Positions 50,549 to 59,596 of a stretch of 64,000 nucleotides of DNA are shown piece by piece. A program made the translations under genes and the position numbers. Position 1 is the stretch's first letter, and each line of letters opens with the position of its first letter. The notes below the pieces were generated by a model. The model was not told the DNA's origin. It did not search any database and saw nothing but the letters and a program-made list of their open reading frames with translations. The DNA is from Rhizobiales bacterium 63-22 (lineage in GTDB: Bacteria > Pseudomonadota > Alphaproteobacteria > Rhizobiales > Rhizobiaceae): the NCBI GenBank assembly GCA_001898995.1, contig MKVZ01000016.1:137187-201186 (forward strand), read 5' to 3'.

Positions 50549-52126
50549 TTACTCCGCAGGCGCAAGGCTGGCCGGGGCGAGCACTGCTTCGGGTTGACCG
50601 TCCGGTTCAGGCCCGGCCTTGATGGCGCGCAGCAGCAGGCCCATCTCGATGATGAACAGGACCGTATAGATGGCCACGAAGCCGAGGATCGTCAGGAGAA
50701 CCGTCGAGGCACCGAGATTGGAAACGGCTACCGCCGTCGGCAGAACGCCTTCGATGATCCATGGCTGGCGGCCGAATTCGGCCACGAACCAGCCCGCCTC
50801 GATGGCGATCCACGGCAGCGGAATGGCCCATACCGCAAGTCTCAGCAGGAACGGATACCGGTCGAGACTGTGCCGGGTCGACAGGGTGAAGAAGGTCACG
50901 GTGAGCAGGATCAGCAGGATGCTGATGCCGACCATGATGCGGAACGCCCAGAACAGCGGCAGCACCTGCGGCACCGTGTCGGAGGCGGCCTGCGCGATCT
51001 GTGCGTCGGTGGCCTTGCGCGGATCGTCCACATAGCGCTTCAGCAGCAGCGCATAGCCCAGCCATTGGCTGTTGTCGGCGAAGACATCCTTCACGTCCTG
51101 CGGCACCGCGCCCGTATTGCCGGCAGCGCGAATCTTCTGCAAGGCGTCATAGGCGACGATGCCGTTGCGAATATGGTTCTCGGCGCTCTGCACCAGATCG
51201 TTGATGCCGGGAATGGTGGTGTCGAGCGATCGCGTACCGATAAGGCCCATCACCCACGGAATGCGGACCGCGAAATGCGTCTCACGCGTTGCCTGATCGG
51301 GAAAGCCGAACGCGGTGAAGGAGGCCGGCGCCGGTTCCGTATCCCACATGGATTCGATGGCGGCGAGCTTCATCTTCTGGTGTTCGTTGGCCAGATAGCC
51401 GCTCTCGTCGCCAAGCACGACCACCGAAAGCGAAGCCGCGAGGCCGAAGGAGGCCGCGACCGTCATCGAGCGCTTGGCCAGTTCCGTGGAGCGGCCCTTG
51501 AGCAGCAGCCACGCCGAAACGCCGAGCACGAAGATCGAGGCTGCCGTATAGCCAGCCGAGACGGTGTGCACGAACTTGGCCTGCGCCACCGGATTGGTCA
51601 GCACGGCGAAGAAATCGGTGATCTCCATGCGCATGGTCTGGGGGTCGAAGGCCGACCCGACCGGATTCTGCATCCAGCCGTTGGCGATCAGGATCCAGAG
51701 CGCGGAGAAGTTCGAGCCGGCGGCGACGCAATAGGTGGCGACGAGATGCCCCACCTTGGACAGGCGGTCCCAGCCGAAGAAGAACAGGCCGACGAAGGTC
51801 GCCTCCAGGAAGAAGGCCATCAGGCCCTCGATCGCCAGCGGCGCGCCGAAAATATCGCCGACATAATGGCTGTAATAGCTCCAGTTCATGCCGAACTGGA
51901 ATTCCATCACGATGCCCGTCGCCACGCCGATCGCGAAATTGATGCCGAACAACGTGCCCCAGAATTTCGTCATCTGCCGCCAGATGAGCCGTCCCGTCAT
52001 CACATAGACGGTTTCCATGATGGCGAGCAGCACGGAAAGACCCAATGTCAGGGGCACGAAGAGGAAATGATAAAGCGCCGTGATTGCGAACTGCAATCGC
52101 GACAGGGTGACTATATCGAATTCCAT
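50549..52126 (-). CDS. cydA: Cytochrome bd quinol oxidase subunit I
   Basis: The 525-residue subunit has the heme b595/d ligand region near the N-terminus (LSRLQFAITALYHFLFVPLT, His about 19), GIVMEFQFGMNWSYYSHYVG with the proton-path Glu, the Q-loop (about 240-330) and the conserved WFVAEFGRQPW (about 440-450). The Q-loop is of the short type. It oxidises quinol and reduces oxygen without pumping protons. The 117 bp between it and cydC contain a small dyad, GAACGGG/CCCGTTC, but no gene. Confidence 0.97.
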   Translation of the reverse strand: MEFDIVTLSRLQFAITALYHFLFVPLTLGLSVLLAIMETVYVMTGRLIWRQMTKFWGTLFGINFAIGVATGIVMEFQFGMNWSYYSHYVGDIFGAPLAIEGLMAFFLEATFVGLFFFGWDRLSKVGHLVATYCVAAGSNFSALWILIANGWMQNPVGSAFDPQTMRMEITDFFAVLTNPVAQAKFVHTVSAGYTAASIFVLGVSAWLLLKGRSTELAKRSMTVAASFGLAASLSVVVLGDESGYLANEHQKMKLAAIESMWDTEPAPASFTAFGFPDQATRETHFAVRIPWVMGLIGTRSLDTTIPGINDLVQSAENHIRNGIVAYDALQKIRAAGNTGAVPQDVKDVFADNSQWLGYALLLKRYVDDPRKATDAQIAQAASDTVPQVLPLFWAFRIMVGISILLILLTVTFFTLSTRHSLDRYPFLLRLAVWAIPLPWIAIEAGWFVAEFGRQPWIIEGVLPTAVAVSNLGASTVLLTILGFVAIYTVLFIIEMGLLLRAIKAGPEPDGQPEAVLAPASLAPAE

Positions 52127-52243
52127 CTCAACAAGCCGGTAAACCGGCCCTCCTTGGTTACGAGCTGCGTCCTGCCGCAGCCCCCCTACTTCAAAAAAGG
52201 ATGAACGGGTGGTTGCCCGTTCCGTCCCCTCTCATCGACCGAC

Positions 52244-53941
52244 TCATCGCATGGTTGCGAGGATTTCGGTGAAGCGTGGATCATGCTTCACCACATCCAG
52301 AACCGGCGCGCCTTGATTCAAAACAATGAGGCGACCGCAAATACGCGCTTCGCGCGCAATATGGGTTGCGACAAGCAGCGTGCGCCCGGCGGCCTCCGCT
52401 TCGAGCCGCGCCAGAACGTCTCCGGCGGTGGCACCGTCCAGCCCTTCCGTCGGCTCGTCGAGCAGCCAGAGCGGCGCGGGCGAAAGGAAAAGCCGCGCCA
52501 GCGCCAGCCGCCGCGCCTGCCCGCCCGAAAGACCGAGCCCGCCCTCGCCCAGAACCGTGTCGAGACCAACCTTGTTAAGACCGGCGGGCAGGCCGGCGAC
52601 GAAATCGCCGAGGCCGGCCGAATCGAGCGCCTTCGTCAGCGCCGCATCGTCGGCATCGGGTTTCGCCAGCGCCAGATTGCCGCGCAGACTGTCCTGAAAA
52701 AGCTCCGTGCGCTGGGTGAGGAGCGCGGCCGTTTCCACCGACGCTTCGCCGCTCTCCGGCGCGATCTCGCCCGCGAGCAGCGAAAACAGCGTCGATTTGC
52801 CCGCGCCGCTTGTGCCTACGATCGCGACGCGCTCGCCCTGCGCTATATCGAGATCGACACCGTGCAGCGCCTGGGCCTGCGCTCCTTCATGGCGCACGCT
52901 GACGGCGCGAAGCTGCACCGCCTTGCCGCGCGGCGGCAGCGGCAAAGCCGACGTTTCGTCCGTCTGGAGAAGCTGCGGCGCGACGCGTCGGGCGGCGATT
53001 ATCGTGCGCCCCAGTTCCATCGCCCCGCGCCGAAGCGCCGCGAAAGGCTCCATCGAGGCCAGAATGAACAGAAGCGCGAAAGCGGCGACCGGCGTGCCGA
53101 TGGTTCCCGCCCGCACCAGCCAGCCTATGCCGATCAGGCCCCCGGCAAGTAGCGCCGCATGGGCGATGCCGAAACCGGCCCCGGTCGTGATCTCGATGCG
53201 GTTCAGCGTCCGGTCCGCCGAGGCGATATAGGTGTCGGCGCGCGCGAGCGCTGCCCTCTGTGCCTCCATCCGGCCGGCCATCAGGAGTTCGGTCTGCCCG
53301 GCCACCAGATCGACGGCGCGGGCGCGCATCGCCTCCGTGCCCTTCATGCGCCGCCGCATGGATTTGCGCGCCGTGAGGGCGGCGGCAAGCGGCAGGCCAA
53401 GCCCTGCGGCAAGCAGCGCCAGAGCGATCGCGATGCCGAGCAGCGGATTGACGAAGCCGAGCGCGATGGCCGCCGTCACGGCCGTCGCCAATGCCGCGCC
53501 CATAGGCACGATGACGCGCAGATAGAGCGAATCGAGCGCGTCGATATCGGCGGTCAGGCGGAACAGGAGCCGCGCCGGGCGCTTCAGCAGCGCATTGGCC
53601 GCCCATGGCCGCGCCCAGCTTCGGAACAGCTTTTCGCGCAGCGCCGCCAGAACGGCGAGCGTTGCGTCATGGGTGACGAGCCGCTCCAGATAACGCGCGC
53701 CGGTGCGCACGATCGCCAGCAGCCGAATACCGGCGGCGGGCGCAAAGACGTCGAAGACGACGGCCGCCGCCACACTCAGCCCGGCGATAGCCGTCGCCGT
53801 GATGAACCAGCCGGAAAGGCCGAGCAGCGCGATGCCCGCCAGTACGGTGGCGGCGGCTGCCGCGATGCCGGCCAGAAGCGCGGTGCCCTTCGTCCTGAAA
53901 AACAGGCGCAGAATCGTCCGCAAGGATTGCAGGCCCTTCAT
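52244..53941 (-). CDS. cydC: Thiol reductant ABC exporter subunit CydC
   Basis: The 565-residue half-transporter has six membrane helices (about 1-300) and a C-terminal ATPase with Walker A GTSGAGKS (about 375-382), signature LSGGQARR and Walker B LWLLDEP. CydDC exports glutathione and cysteine, or moves heme, and is needed to assemble cytochrome bd. Its ATG overlaps the stop of cydD (ATGA). Confidence 0.95.
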   Translation of the reverse strand: MKGLQSLRTILRLFFRTKGTALLAGIAAAAATVLAGIALLGLSGWFITATAIAGLSVAAAVVFDVFAPAAGIRLLAIVRTGARYLERLVTHDATLAVLAALREKLFRSWARPWAANALLKRPARLLFRLTADIDALDSLYLRVIVPMGAALATAVTAAIALGFVNPLLGIAIALALLAAGLGLPLAAALTARKSMRRRMKGTEAMRARAVDLVAGQTELLMAGRMEAQRAALARADTYIASADRTLNRIEITTGAGFGIAHAALLAGGLIGIGWLVRAGTIGTPVAAFALLFILASMEPFAALRRGAMELGRTIIAARRVAPQLLQTDETSALPLPPRGKAVQLRAVSVRHEGAQAQALHGVDLDIAQGERVAIVGTSGAGKSTLFSLLAGEIAPESGEASVETAALLTQRTELFQDSLRGNLALAKPDADDAALTKALDSAGLGDFVAGLPAGLNKVGLDTVLGEGGLGLSGGQARRLALARLFLSPAPLWLLDEPTEGLDGATAGDVLARLEAEAAGRTLLVATHIAREARICGRLIVLNQGAPVLDVVKHDPRFTEILATMR

Positions 53942-55653
53942 TCGGCGGCCCTCCCCTGAAACAGCGTTTCGCGATTTTCCCCAAGCTGCACGATGCGATC
54001 CATTTTCCGCGCCAGCGCTTCGTCATGGGTGGCGAGGATCAGCGTTCGGCCCTTGGCGAGCCGCAGCAGCGCATCGGCGATGTGGGCGGCGGTGTCATGA
54101 TCGAGATGGGCGGTCGGTTCGTCGGCGAGGATGATGCTGCCCTTGCCGTCGACGGCGATGCGCGCCAGCGCCAGCCGCAGCGCTTCGCCGCCGGAAAGCC
54201 CGGCGCCGTTTTCGCCGATGAGGGCGTTGCCGGTGACGCCCGTGACATGGGACAGCGCCATATCGGCGATGATGGCGGCAGTTTCGCCGGCTTCCGCCGC
54301 ACGGCCCAGCGTGATGTTGTAGCGCGCCGAGCCCGCGAATATATGCGGCCTTTGCCCGATCCAGCGCATCCGCGCGCGCAAGGCGGCGGCATTGGCATCG
54401 TCGAGCGGCACGCCGCCGATGGCGATGGTACCGGTCTGCGGCGCGGCTAGCCCGGCGATCATGGCGAGCAAGGTGGACTTGCCGCAGCCGCTGGGGGCCA
54501 GAAGTGCTATGTGCTCGCCCGCCGCGACGGAAAGATCGAAACCTTCCAGCACCGTCGGGCCGTCGCCATAGGCGAAAGCCACATCGTGCAATGCAACGGT
54601 GGGCGCGATTTCCGCCGCCGTTTCCTGTTGCAAGTCATCCCGCTGCCCGTCGCCCGGCACCCGCATGTCGTGACGGCCGAGATTTTCCAGAGCGCGGATT
54701 GACGCCTCGCCCGATGCGCGGTCATGCCAGACGGCGGAAAGATCGCGCAACGGCTCGAAGAAGGCCGGCGCCAGCATGAGGATGAACAGCCCATCGGAAA
54801 GCGAGAGCCTGTGGCCCCATGCGCCGAAATGCAGCGTGCCAAGCAGGTGAAAGCCGATATAGACGGCGACCATGGCGACGCCGAGCGCGGAGAAGAGTTC
54901 CAGCACCGCCGAGGACAGGAAGGCGATGCGCAACACGTTCATGGTGCGGGCGCGCAGGGTTTCGGCGTTGGCGCGCAGGCGCAGCGCCGTCATGTCGACG
55001 GCGCGGAACGTGCGGATGGTGGCGAGCCCGCGCAGCCGGTCGAGCAGGAAGCCGTTCATGCCGCCGAGTGCGGCAAGCTGCTTTTCGCTCGCGGCTTGTG
55101 CGCGCCAGCCGATCAGCGCCATGAAAACGGGGATCAGCGGCGCGGCGACCAGCAGCACGAGTGCCGCCACCCACGAGAACCAGAACACCGCGGCGAGGAT
55201 CACCGGCGGCGCCAGCATGACGCGGATACGCACCGGCACGAAGCGCGCGAGATAGGGCGTCACCATTTCCGCCTGTTCGGCCAGCACGCTCGCCGCCTCA
55301 CCGGATGCCGGCCGCGTCCTGTCGAGCGGCGAGCGGCGGGCGAGCGCCGCAACGGCCTTTTCGCGCAGGCCGGTCAGCTCCGCCCGCGCGGCGTCGAAGG
55401 CCAGCGCCGCCCCCGCCGCATCGAGCAGGCTGCGCAGGCAGCCGATCAGGAACACCGCCGCAGCGCAATAATAGAGCGAGGCATCGAAGCCGGTCGCGGC
55501 CAGGTTCCCGACGGCAAAGGCGATGGCGCCGGCCTGCGGCAGCCACAGAAGGGCGGCAAGCGTTTGAAGATAAGCCCCGCGCTTCAGCCGTGGTGAAACG
55601 GGCCGGCGCTGGCGCTTCTTTTCGTCCGCCGTTTTTTCGGTAGCGGATGTCAC
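53938..55653 (-). CDS. cydD: Thiol reductant ABC exporter subunit CydD
   Basis: The 571-residue half-transporter has six membrane helices, Walker A APSGCGKS (about 378-385), signature LSGGEALR and Walker B IILADEP. A GTG start at 55653 was chosen because it overlaps the stop of the regulator gene (GTGA) and gives the normal length; the much longer open frame upstream overlaps the regulator and is not plausible. CydD is the partner of CydC. Confidence 0.93.
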   Translation of the reverse strand: MTSATEKTADEKKRQRRPVSPRLKRGAYLQTLAALLWLPQAGAIAFAVGNLAATGFDASLYYCAAAVFLIGCLRSLLDAAGAALAFDAARAELTGLREKAVAALARRSPLDRTRPASGEAASVLAEQAEMVTPYLARFVPVRIRVMLAPPVILAAVFWFSWVAALVLLVAAPLIPVFMALIGWRAQAASEKQLAALGGMNGFLLDRLRGLATIRTFRAVDMTALRLRANAETLRARTMNVLRIAFLSSAVLELFSALGVAMVAVYIGFHLLGTLHFGAWGHRLSLSDGLFILMLAPAFFEPLRDLSAVWHDRASGEASIRALENLGRHDMRVPGDGQRDDLQQETAAEIAPTVALHDVAFAYGDGPTVLEGFDLSVAAGEHIALLAPSGCGKSTLLAMIAGLAAPQTGTIAIGGVPLDDANAAALRARMRWIGQRPHIFAGSARYNITLGRAAEAGETAAIIADMALSHVTGVTGNALIGENGAGLSGGEALRLALARIAVDGKGSIILADEPTAHLDHDTAAHIADALLRLAKGRTLILATHDEALARKMDRIVQLGENRETLFQGRAAE

Positions 55654-56234
55654 TTTCGTCCCGGCTCCTTCCGGGCCTTGCTTCGCCCTCGCCCCAGCGC
55701 CACGATCCGGTCCGTGGCGTCGAGGAAACGGGTCACTTTCGCGCCGAGCGCCAGAAGGCTGGTGAGACGGTCGGTATCGAGCTTCTTGACGTCGTCGTAC
55801 CAGTTGGTGAGCTGCTCGATCAGCCGGTGCATGTCGCGCATACGGTCCTGCGCATAGCGGTCCTGCGCATCTTGCGGCTCCTGCATCAGCACCTCGCGCA
55901 GCACGGTAAGCGTCGGATCGATCTCGCGCTTCTTGCGTTCCTCGGCCAGCGTCCGCAAAATCTGCCACACATCTTCCGGCGTGGTGAAGAAATCGCGGCG
56001 GTCGCCGGGAATGTGCCTGAGCAGAACGAGGTTCCAGCCCTGCAATTCACGGATACCCATGGAGACGTTGGAGCGCGACACGCCGAGCGCCTCGACGATC
56101 TGGTCGGCGCAGAGCGGCTCCGGCGACAGGAACAGCAGCGCGTAAATCTGCCCAACCGTGCGGTTGATGCCCCAGCGGCTGCCCATTTCGCCGAAATGGA
56201 GCACGAAGGACTGGACGATTGGCGACAGTTCCAT
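55650..56234 (-). CDS. GbsR/MarR-family regulator at the head of the cyd operon
   Basis: The 194-residue protein has a GbsR-type winged helix (GQIYALLFLSPEPLCADQIV, then LGVSRSNVSMGIRELQGWNL) and a helical tail with LVLLRHIPGDRRDFFTTPED and a basic end (RGRSKARKEPGRK). It overlaps the GTG of cydD by 4 bp, so it is translated with the operon gbsR-cydDCABX and probably regulates it. The ligand is unknown. The 220 bp upstream contain an AT-rich promoter region with TTTCCGAAATTTCAGAAATT and one hairpin repeat. Confidence 0.9.
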   Translation of the reverse strand: MELSPIVQSFVLHFGEMGSRWGINRTVGQIYALLFLSPEPLCADQIVEALGVSRSNVSMGIRELQGWNLVLLRHIPGDRRDFFTTPEDVWQILRTLAEERKKREIDPTLTVLREVLMQEPQDAQDRYAQDRMRDMHRLIEQLTNWYDDVKKLDTDRLTSLLALGAKVTRFLDATDRIVALGRGRSKARKEPGRK

Positions 56235-56341
56235 TTAACGGTCCCGCTTCATTTATTTCCGAAATTTCAGAAATTACTGAAATCCATATAAACCAGACGA
56301 CCCGCCCGCGCATCCGGACAATTGGCCGCAGGGCAGTGTTT

Positions 56342-56447
56342 AGAGCGTGTTTCGATCTGATCCTATCAGATCGAAACACGCTCTATCTCTTTGCTTTTAC
56401 GCATTATCCTACGCGAAACCGCTTCGCACTTTCGCTGGAAATGCTCT
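56342..56447 (+). repeat. Intergenic hairpin repeat, copy R8 (different left palindrome, covarying inner stem)
   Basis: The left module is a perfect 20+20 bp palindrome with loop CCT (56342-56384), starting AGAGCGTGTTTCGATCTGAT, unlike the AGAGCGGTTC type of R2, R3 and R7. The right hairpin has the inner stem GCGAAA (56413-56418)/TTTCGC (56430-56435) where other copies have GCAAAA/TTTTGC, a compensatory change. Its end is 6 bp from the phaG stop. Confidence 0.88.
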
Positions 56448-56453
56448 CATGGG

Positions 56454-56816
56454 TCAGCCTTCGTCGGCCGGATCGGATATGGCGGGCAGTTCCCGGCTGT
56501 CCTGCGTGCTGTCGCGATGGATCACGGCGCGGCTCAGCAGCATCAGCGTCACCGGCGTGGTGACGACGATGAAGACGGCGATCAGCACTTCGTGCAGCAC
56601 GGGCCGCGATTGCAATATGGAAAAGAAAAGGATCGAGGCGATCAATATGCCGGCTGCCCCGAAGGAGGTGCCGAGCGCCGGCCCGTGGATGCGTTCGTAG
56701 AAGCTTCTGAAGCGCACCAGCCCGATGCAGCCGACAAGCGTGAAGAAGCCGCCGGCCAGCAGGAAGAAAGAGATGAGCATGGCGGCCCAGAGCGGGATTC
56801 CGGCGGCATGGATCAT
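56454..56816 (-). CDS. phaG: Cation/proton antiporter subunit G
   Basis: The 120-residue protein has three hydrophobic segments and the MnhG/PhaG signature GGFFTLVGCIGLVRFRSFYERIHGP, then TSFGAAGILIAS. It is the last subunit of the multisubunit Mrp/Pha antiporter. The start overlaps the phaF stop (ATGA). Confidence 0.93.
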   Translation of the reverse strand: MIHAAGIPLWAAMLISFFLLAGGFFTLVGCIGLVRFRSFYERIHGPALGTSFGAAGILIASILFFSILQSRPVLHEVLIAVFIVVTTPVTLMLLSRAVIHRDSTQDSRELPAISDPADEG

Positions 56817-57094
56817 TCGATCACCTCCCCGCGCATCAGGAATTTCGCCAGCGCCACCGTCGCCACGAAGCCGAGCAGGGCGACGATCAGCGCCGCCTCG
56901 AAATAGAGTGTCGAGCCGGTGCGGATGCCGAAGGTGATGAGAAGCAGCAGCGCGCCGAGATAGAGCGCATCCGTCGCCAGCACGCGGTCCTGCGCGCGCG
57001 GACCCGCAAGCAGGCGGTAGACCGCGCAGCCCATGGCGGCGACCAGCATCAGTTGCGCGGCAAGCAGCGACCAGAAGATGATGACGGCGCTCAT
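56813..57094 (-). CDS. phaF: Cation/proton antiporter subunit F
   Basis: The 93-residue protein has three helices and the MrpF motif YRLLAGPRAQDRVLATDALY. It overlaps phaE upstream and phaG downstream by ATGA, so the whole operon is translationally coupled at this end. Confidence 0.93.
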   Translation of the reverse strand: MSAVIIFWSLLAAQLMLVAAMGCAVYRLLAGPRAQDRVLATDALYLGALLLLITFGIRTGSTLYFEAALIVALLGFVATVALAKFLMRGEVIE

Positions 57095-57609
57095 GTGGCT
57101 TTCTCCTCTCCGGTTGCGTCTGCCGTCCCGAATATCTCGATCAGCGGCTTTTCGTATTGCCGCTTCACCAGATCGCGCCAGGCGTCCGCGTCATCGAGGT
57201 CGAGCACATGAATGGTCAGTTCGCGCCGCGCGGCATGGTAGTCCACCCATGCCGTGCCGGGCGTCATGGTGATGAGAATGGAGAGCACCGCCAGCGCGGT
57301 GCTGTTTTCGAGTTCCAGCGGAACGATGACGAAGCCGGCCTGCCGCTGCCGCTTGCCGCCCGAAAGCACGGTGCGGGCCACCGCAATATTCGAGTGAACG
57401 ACATCGACCGCCAGATTGGAGCAGAGGCGCGCCAGCGCCGGCATGGAGCGGATATGGTTCTTCCGCGGCTGCAGCGCGGTCATGGCCAGACAGGCGAAGA
57501 AGGCGATCGGCAGGGCAAGGATGAATTGCGCGCGGGTAAAGCCGTTGAGCAGCAGCCAGAACACGACCAGCGCCACGAAAAGCAGCGGATAGGGAAAAAT
57601 CCGTCTCAT
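57091..57609 (-). CDS. phaE: Cation/proton antiporter subunit E
   Basis: The 172-residue protein starts MRRIFPYPLLFVALVVFWLL and has two or three helices, then the MrpE domain (SNLAVDVVHSNIAVARTVLS, ILITMTPGTAWVDYHAARRE, LTIHVLDLDD). The start at 57609 overlaps the stop of phaD (ATGA). The longer open frame upstream in this phase is only a shadow of phaD. Confidence 0.94.
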   Translation of the reverse strand: MRRIFPYPLLFVALVVFWLLLNGFTRAQFILALPIAFFACLAMTALQPRKNHIRSMPALARLCSNLAVDVVHSNIAVARTVLSGGKRQRQAGFVIVPLELENSTALAVLSILITMTPGTAWVDYHAARRELTIHVLDLDDADAWRDLVKRQYEKPLIEIFGTADATGEEKAT

Positions 57610-59255
57610 GGCGTGCCTCCCGTTCCGGTGCCGGTGCTGGCCGGCGTCACGTTGGCGCGCGGCGCGTCGAGGACGCTGTCGATATAATCGGATGGATTGT
57701 GCAGCGCGCGCGCCGTATCGTCCATATAGCGCATCGCCGGACCGGCGGCGATGGTGAGCGCGAGGCAGAGCCCCAGCAGCCCCGCCACCGGCACCACCTC
57801 GCGCACCAGAACGCGCGGGACATTGCCTTCCAGCGAAGCCCAGAAGGTGCGGATGCCGGTGCGGGTCATGGCGATGAGCGCGGAGAGGCCGGAGAGCAGG
57901 ATGAGCGTCACCAGCACCCAGTTCGCGGGACTGACCGCCTGCGCCTGCCGCGCCGCCGAACCGTCGCCGTTGAAGGCGGCCGAGAGGATGAGGAACTTGG
58001 CGATGAAGCCGGAAAAGGGCGGCAGGCCGATCAGCAGGATCGCCACGATGCCGAAGCAGGTGCCGAGGATGGCGAGCGTCGCCGGCAGCACCGCGCCCAC
58101 TTCCTCCTCCTCGTCCTCTTCTTCCTCGTCGCCATAGGCTTCCATGGTGACGGCGAGAACGTTGGCGGCGGCGTCCTGCCCGCGTTCGACGAGTTCGATC
58201 AGCAGGAAGAAGGCGGCAATGGTGAGCGTGGAACTGACCATGTAGAAGAGTGCCGCGCCCGTCATGGCGGCGTTGCCGCTGCCGATGGCGGCCAGCAGCG
58301 TGCCGGAGGAAACGAGGATGCTGTAGCTCGCCAGCCTGCCAAGCGCCTGCGAGGCGACCACGCCGATGAGGCCGAAGGCCAGCGTCACCATGCCGCCGAA
58401 ATAGAGCCAGTCGTTGCCGAAACCGTAGGAGGAACCGGCGCTGACGCCGAACATGAGCGGCGACAGGCGCAAAAGCACATAGATGCCGACCTTGCTCATG
58501 ATGGCGAAGACGGCCGCGACCGGCGGCGCCGCCGCCGTATAGGTCGGCGCCAGCCAGAAATTGAGCGGCCACATGCCCGCCTTGATCAGAAAGGCGACGC
58601 CCAGCACCGCCGCGCCCGCTTCGAGCAGCATGCGGTCTTCGGGCGCCACCTCCGCGATGCGCTTGGCGAGATCGGCCATGTTGAGCGTACCGGTGACGCC
58701 GTAGATCAGGCTCACCCCGATCAGGAACAGCGACGATGCGAGCAGGTTGACGGCGATATAGTGCATCCCCGCCCTCACGCGCGCCGGGCCGGAACCGTGC
58801 AGCGCGAGGCCGTACGATGCGGCGAGCATGACCTCGAAGAAGACGAAGAGGTTGAACAGGTCGCCGGTGAGGAAAGCGCCGTTCAGTCCCATCAGCAGAA
58901 GCTGGAAGATGGTGTGGAAATGCGGGCTGGCCTTGTACCAGTGCGCCAGCGCGAAGGAGAGCGCCGCCAGCCCCAGCAGGCTCGCCAGCAGCAGCATCAG
59001 CCCGGCCAGCCGGTCCAGCACCAGCACGATGCCGAAGGGCGCCGGCCAGTTGCCGATGAGATAGACGATGGCCTGCGGCGCCTTTTCGTTGGCCATGCCG
59101 GCGAGCACGACGGCGATGGCGACGAGGCCCAGCGTCGAGACGGTGTTGATCGCCATTTTCAGTTTGCGGCGGCGCTCGTCGAAGAGGAGCAGCACCGCGG
59201 CCGTCACCAGCGGCAGCACTATGGGCGCGACGATGAGGTGCGATTGCCACGGCAT
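57606..59255 (-). CDS. phaD: Cation/proton antiporter subunit D (NuoN/MrpD-like)
   Basis: The 549-residue membrane protein has 14 helices of the proton-translocating module with LLLMGLNGAFLTGDLFNLFV (the conserved Glu follows in FFEVM) and AFLIKAGMWPLNFWLAPTYT (Lys in the membrane). An acidic run, DEEEEDEEEE at about residue 377-386, sits in a loop between helices and precedes VGAVLPATLAIL. The C-terminal 25 residues are Thr/Gly/Pro-rich. It lies 2 bp after phaC. Confidence 0.95.
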   Translation of the reverse strand: MPWQSHLIVAPIVLPLVTAAVLLLFDERRRKLKMAINTVSTLGLVAIAVVLAGMANEKAPQAIVYLIGNWPAPFGIVLVLDRLAGLMLLLASLLGLAALSFALAHWYKASPHFHTIFQLLLMGLNGAFLTGDLFNLFVFFEVMLAASYGLALHGSGPARVRAGMHYIAVNLLASSLFLIGVSLIYGVTGTLNMADLAKRIAEVAPEDRMLLEAGAAVLGVAFLIKAGMWPLNFWLAPTYTAAAPPVAAVFAIMSKVGIYVLLRLSPLMFGVSAGSSYGFGNDWLYFGGMVTLAFGLIGVVASQALGRLASYSILVSSGTLLAAIGSGNAAMTGAALFYMVSSTLTIAAFFLLIELVERGQDAAANVLAVTMEAYGDEEEEDEEEEVGAVLPATLAILGTCFGIVAILLIGLPPFSGFIAKFLILSAAFNGDGSAARQAQAVSPANWVLVTLILLSGLSALIAMTRTGIRTFWASLEGNVPRVLVREVVPVAGLLGLCLALTIAAGPAMRYMDDTARALHNPSDYIDSVLDAPRANVTPASTGTGTGGTP

Positions 59256-59257
59256 CG

Positions 59258-59596
59258 TCAGTTCTCCCTGCCGTCGACATGGTCGGTGCGCGTCAGCCCG
59301 CGCGAGGCGAGCAGCACGACAAGGAAAAGCGCGGTCATGGCGAAACCGATGACGATGGCCGTCAGCACCAGCGCCTGCGGCACGGGATCTGCATATTGCC
59401 CCGGCAGCACGTTCGTGCCGGAGGTCAGCACCGGCGGCGCGTCGGAGCGCAGCCGCCCCATGGAGAAGATGAAGAGATTGACCGCGTAGGAGATCAGCGA
59501 CAGGCCGATCGCCACCTGAAAGGTGCGCGGGCGAAGCACCAGCCAGACGCCGGAAGCGGTCAGCACGCCGATGGCGAGAGCCAGCACAAGTTCCAT
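59258..59596 (-). CDS. phaC: Cation/proton antiporter subunit C
   Basis: The 112-residue protein has three helices and the MrpC/NuoK motif SYAVNLFIFSMGRL plus DPVPQALVLTAIVIGFAMTA. Its ATG overlaps the stop of phaAB by one base (TGATG). Confidence 0.94.
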   Translation of the reverse strand: MELVLALAIGVLTASGVWLVLRPRTFQVAIGLSLISYAVNLFIFSMGRLRSDAPPVLTSGTNVLPGQYADPVPQALVLTAIVIGFAMTALFLVVLLASRGLTRTDHVDGREN

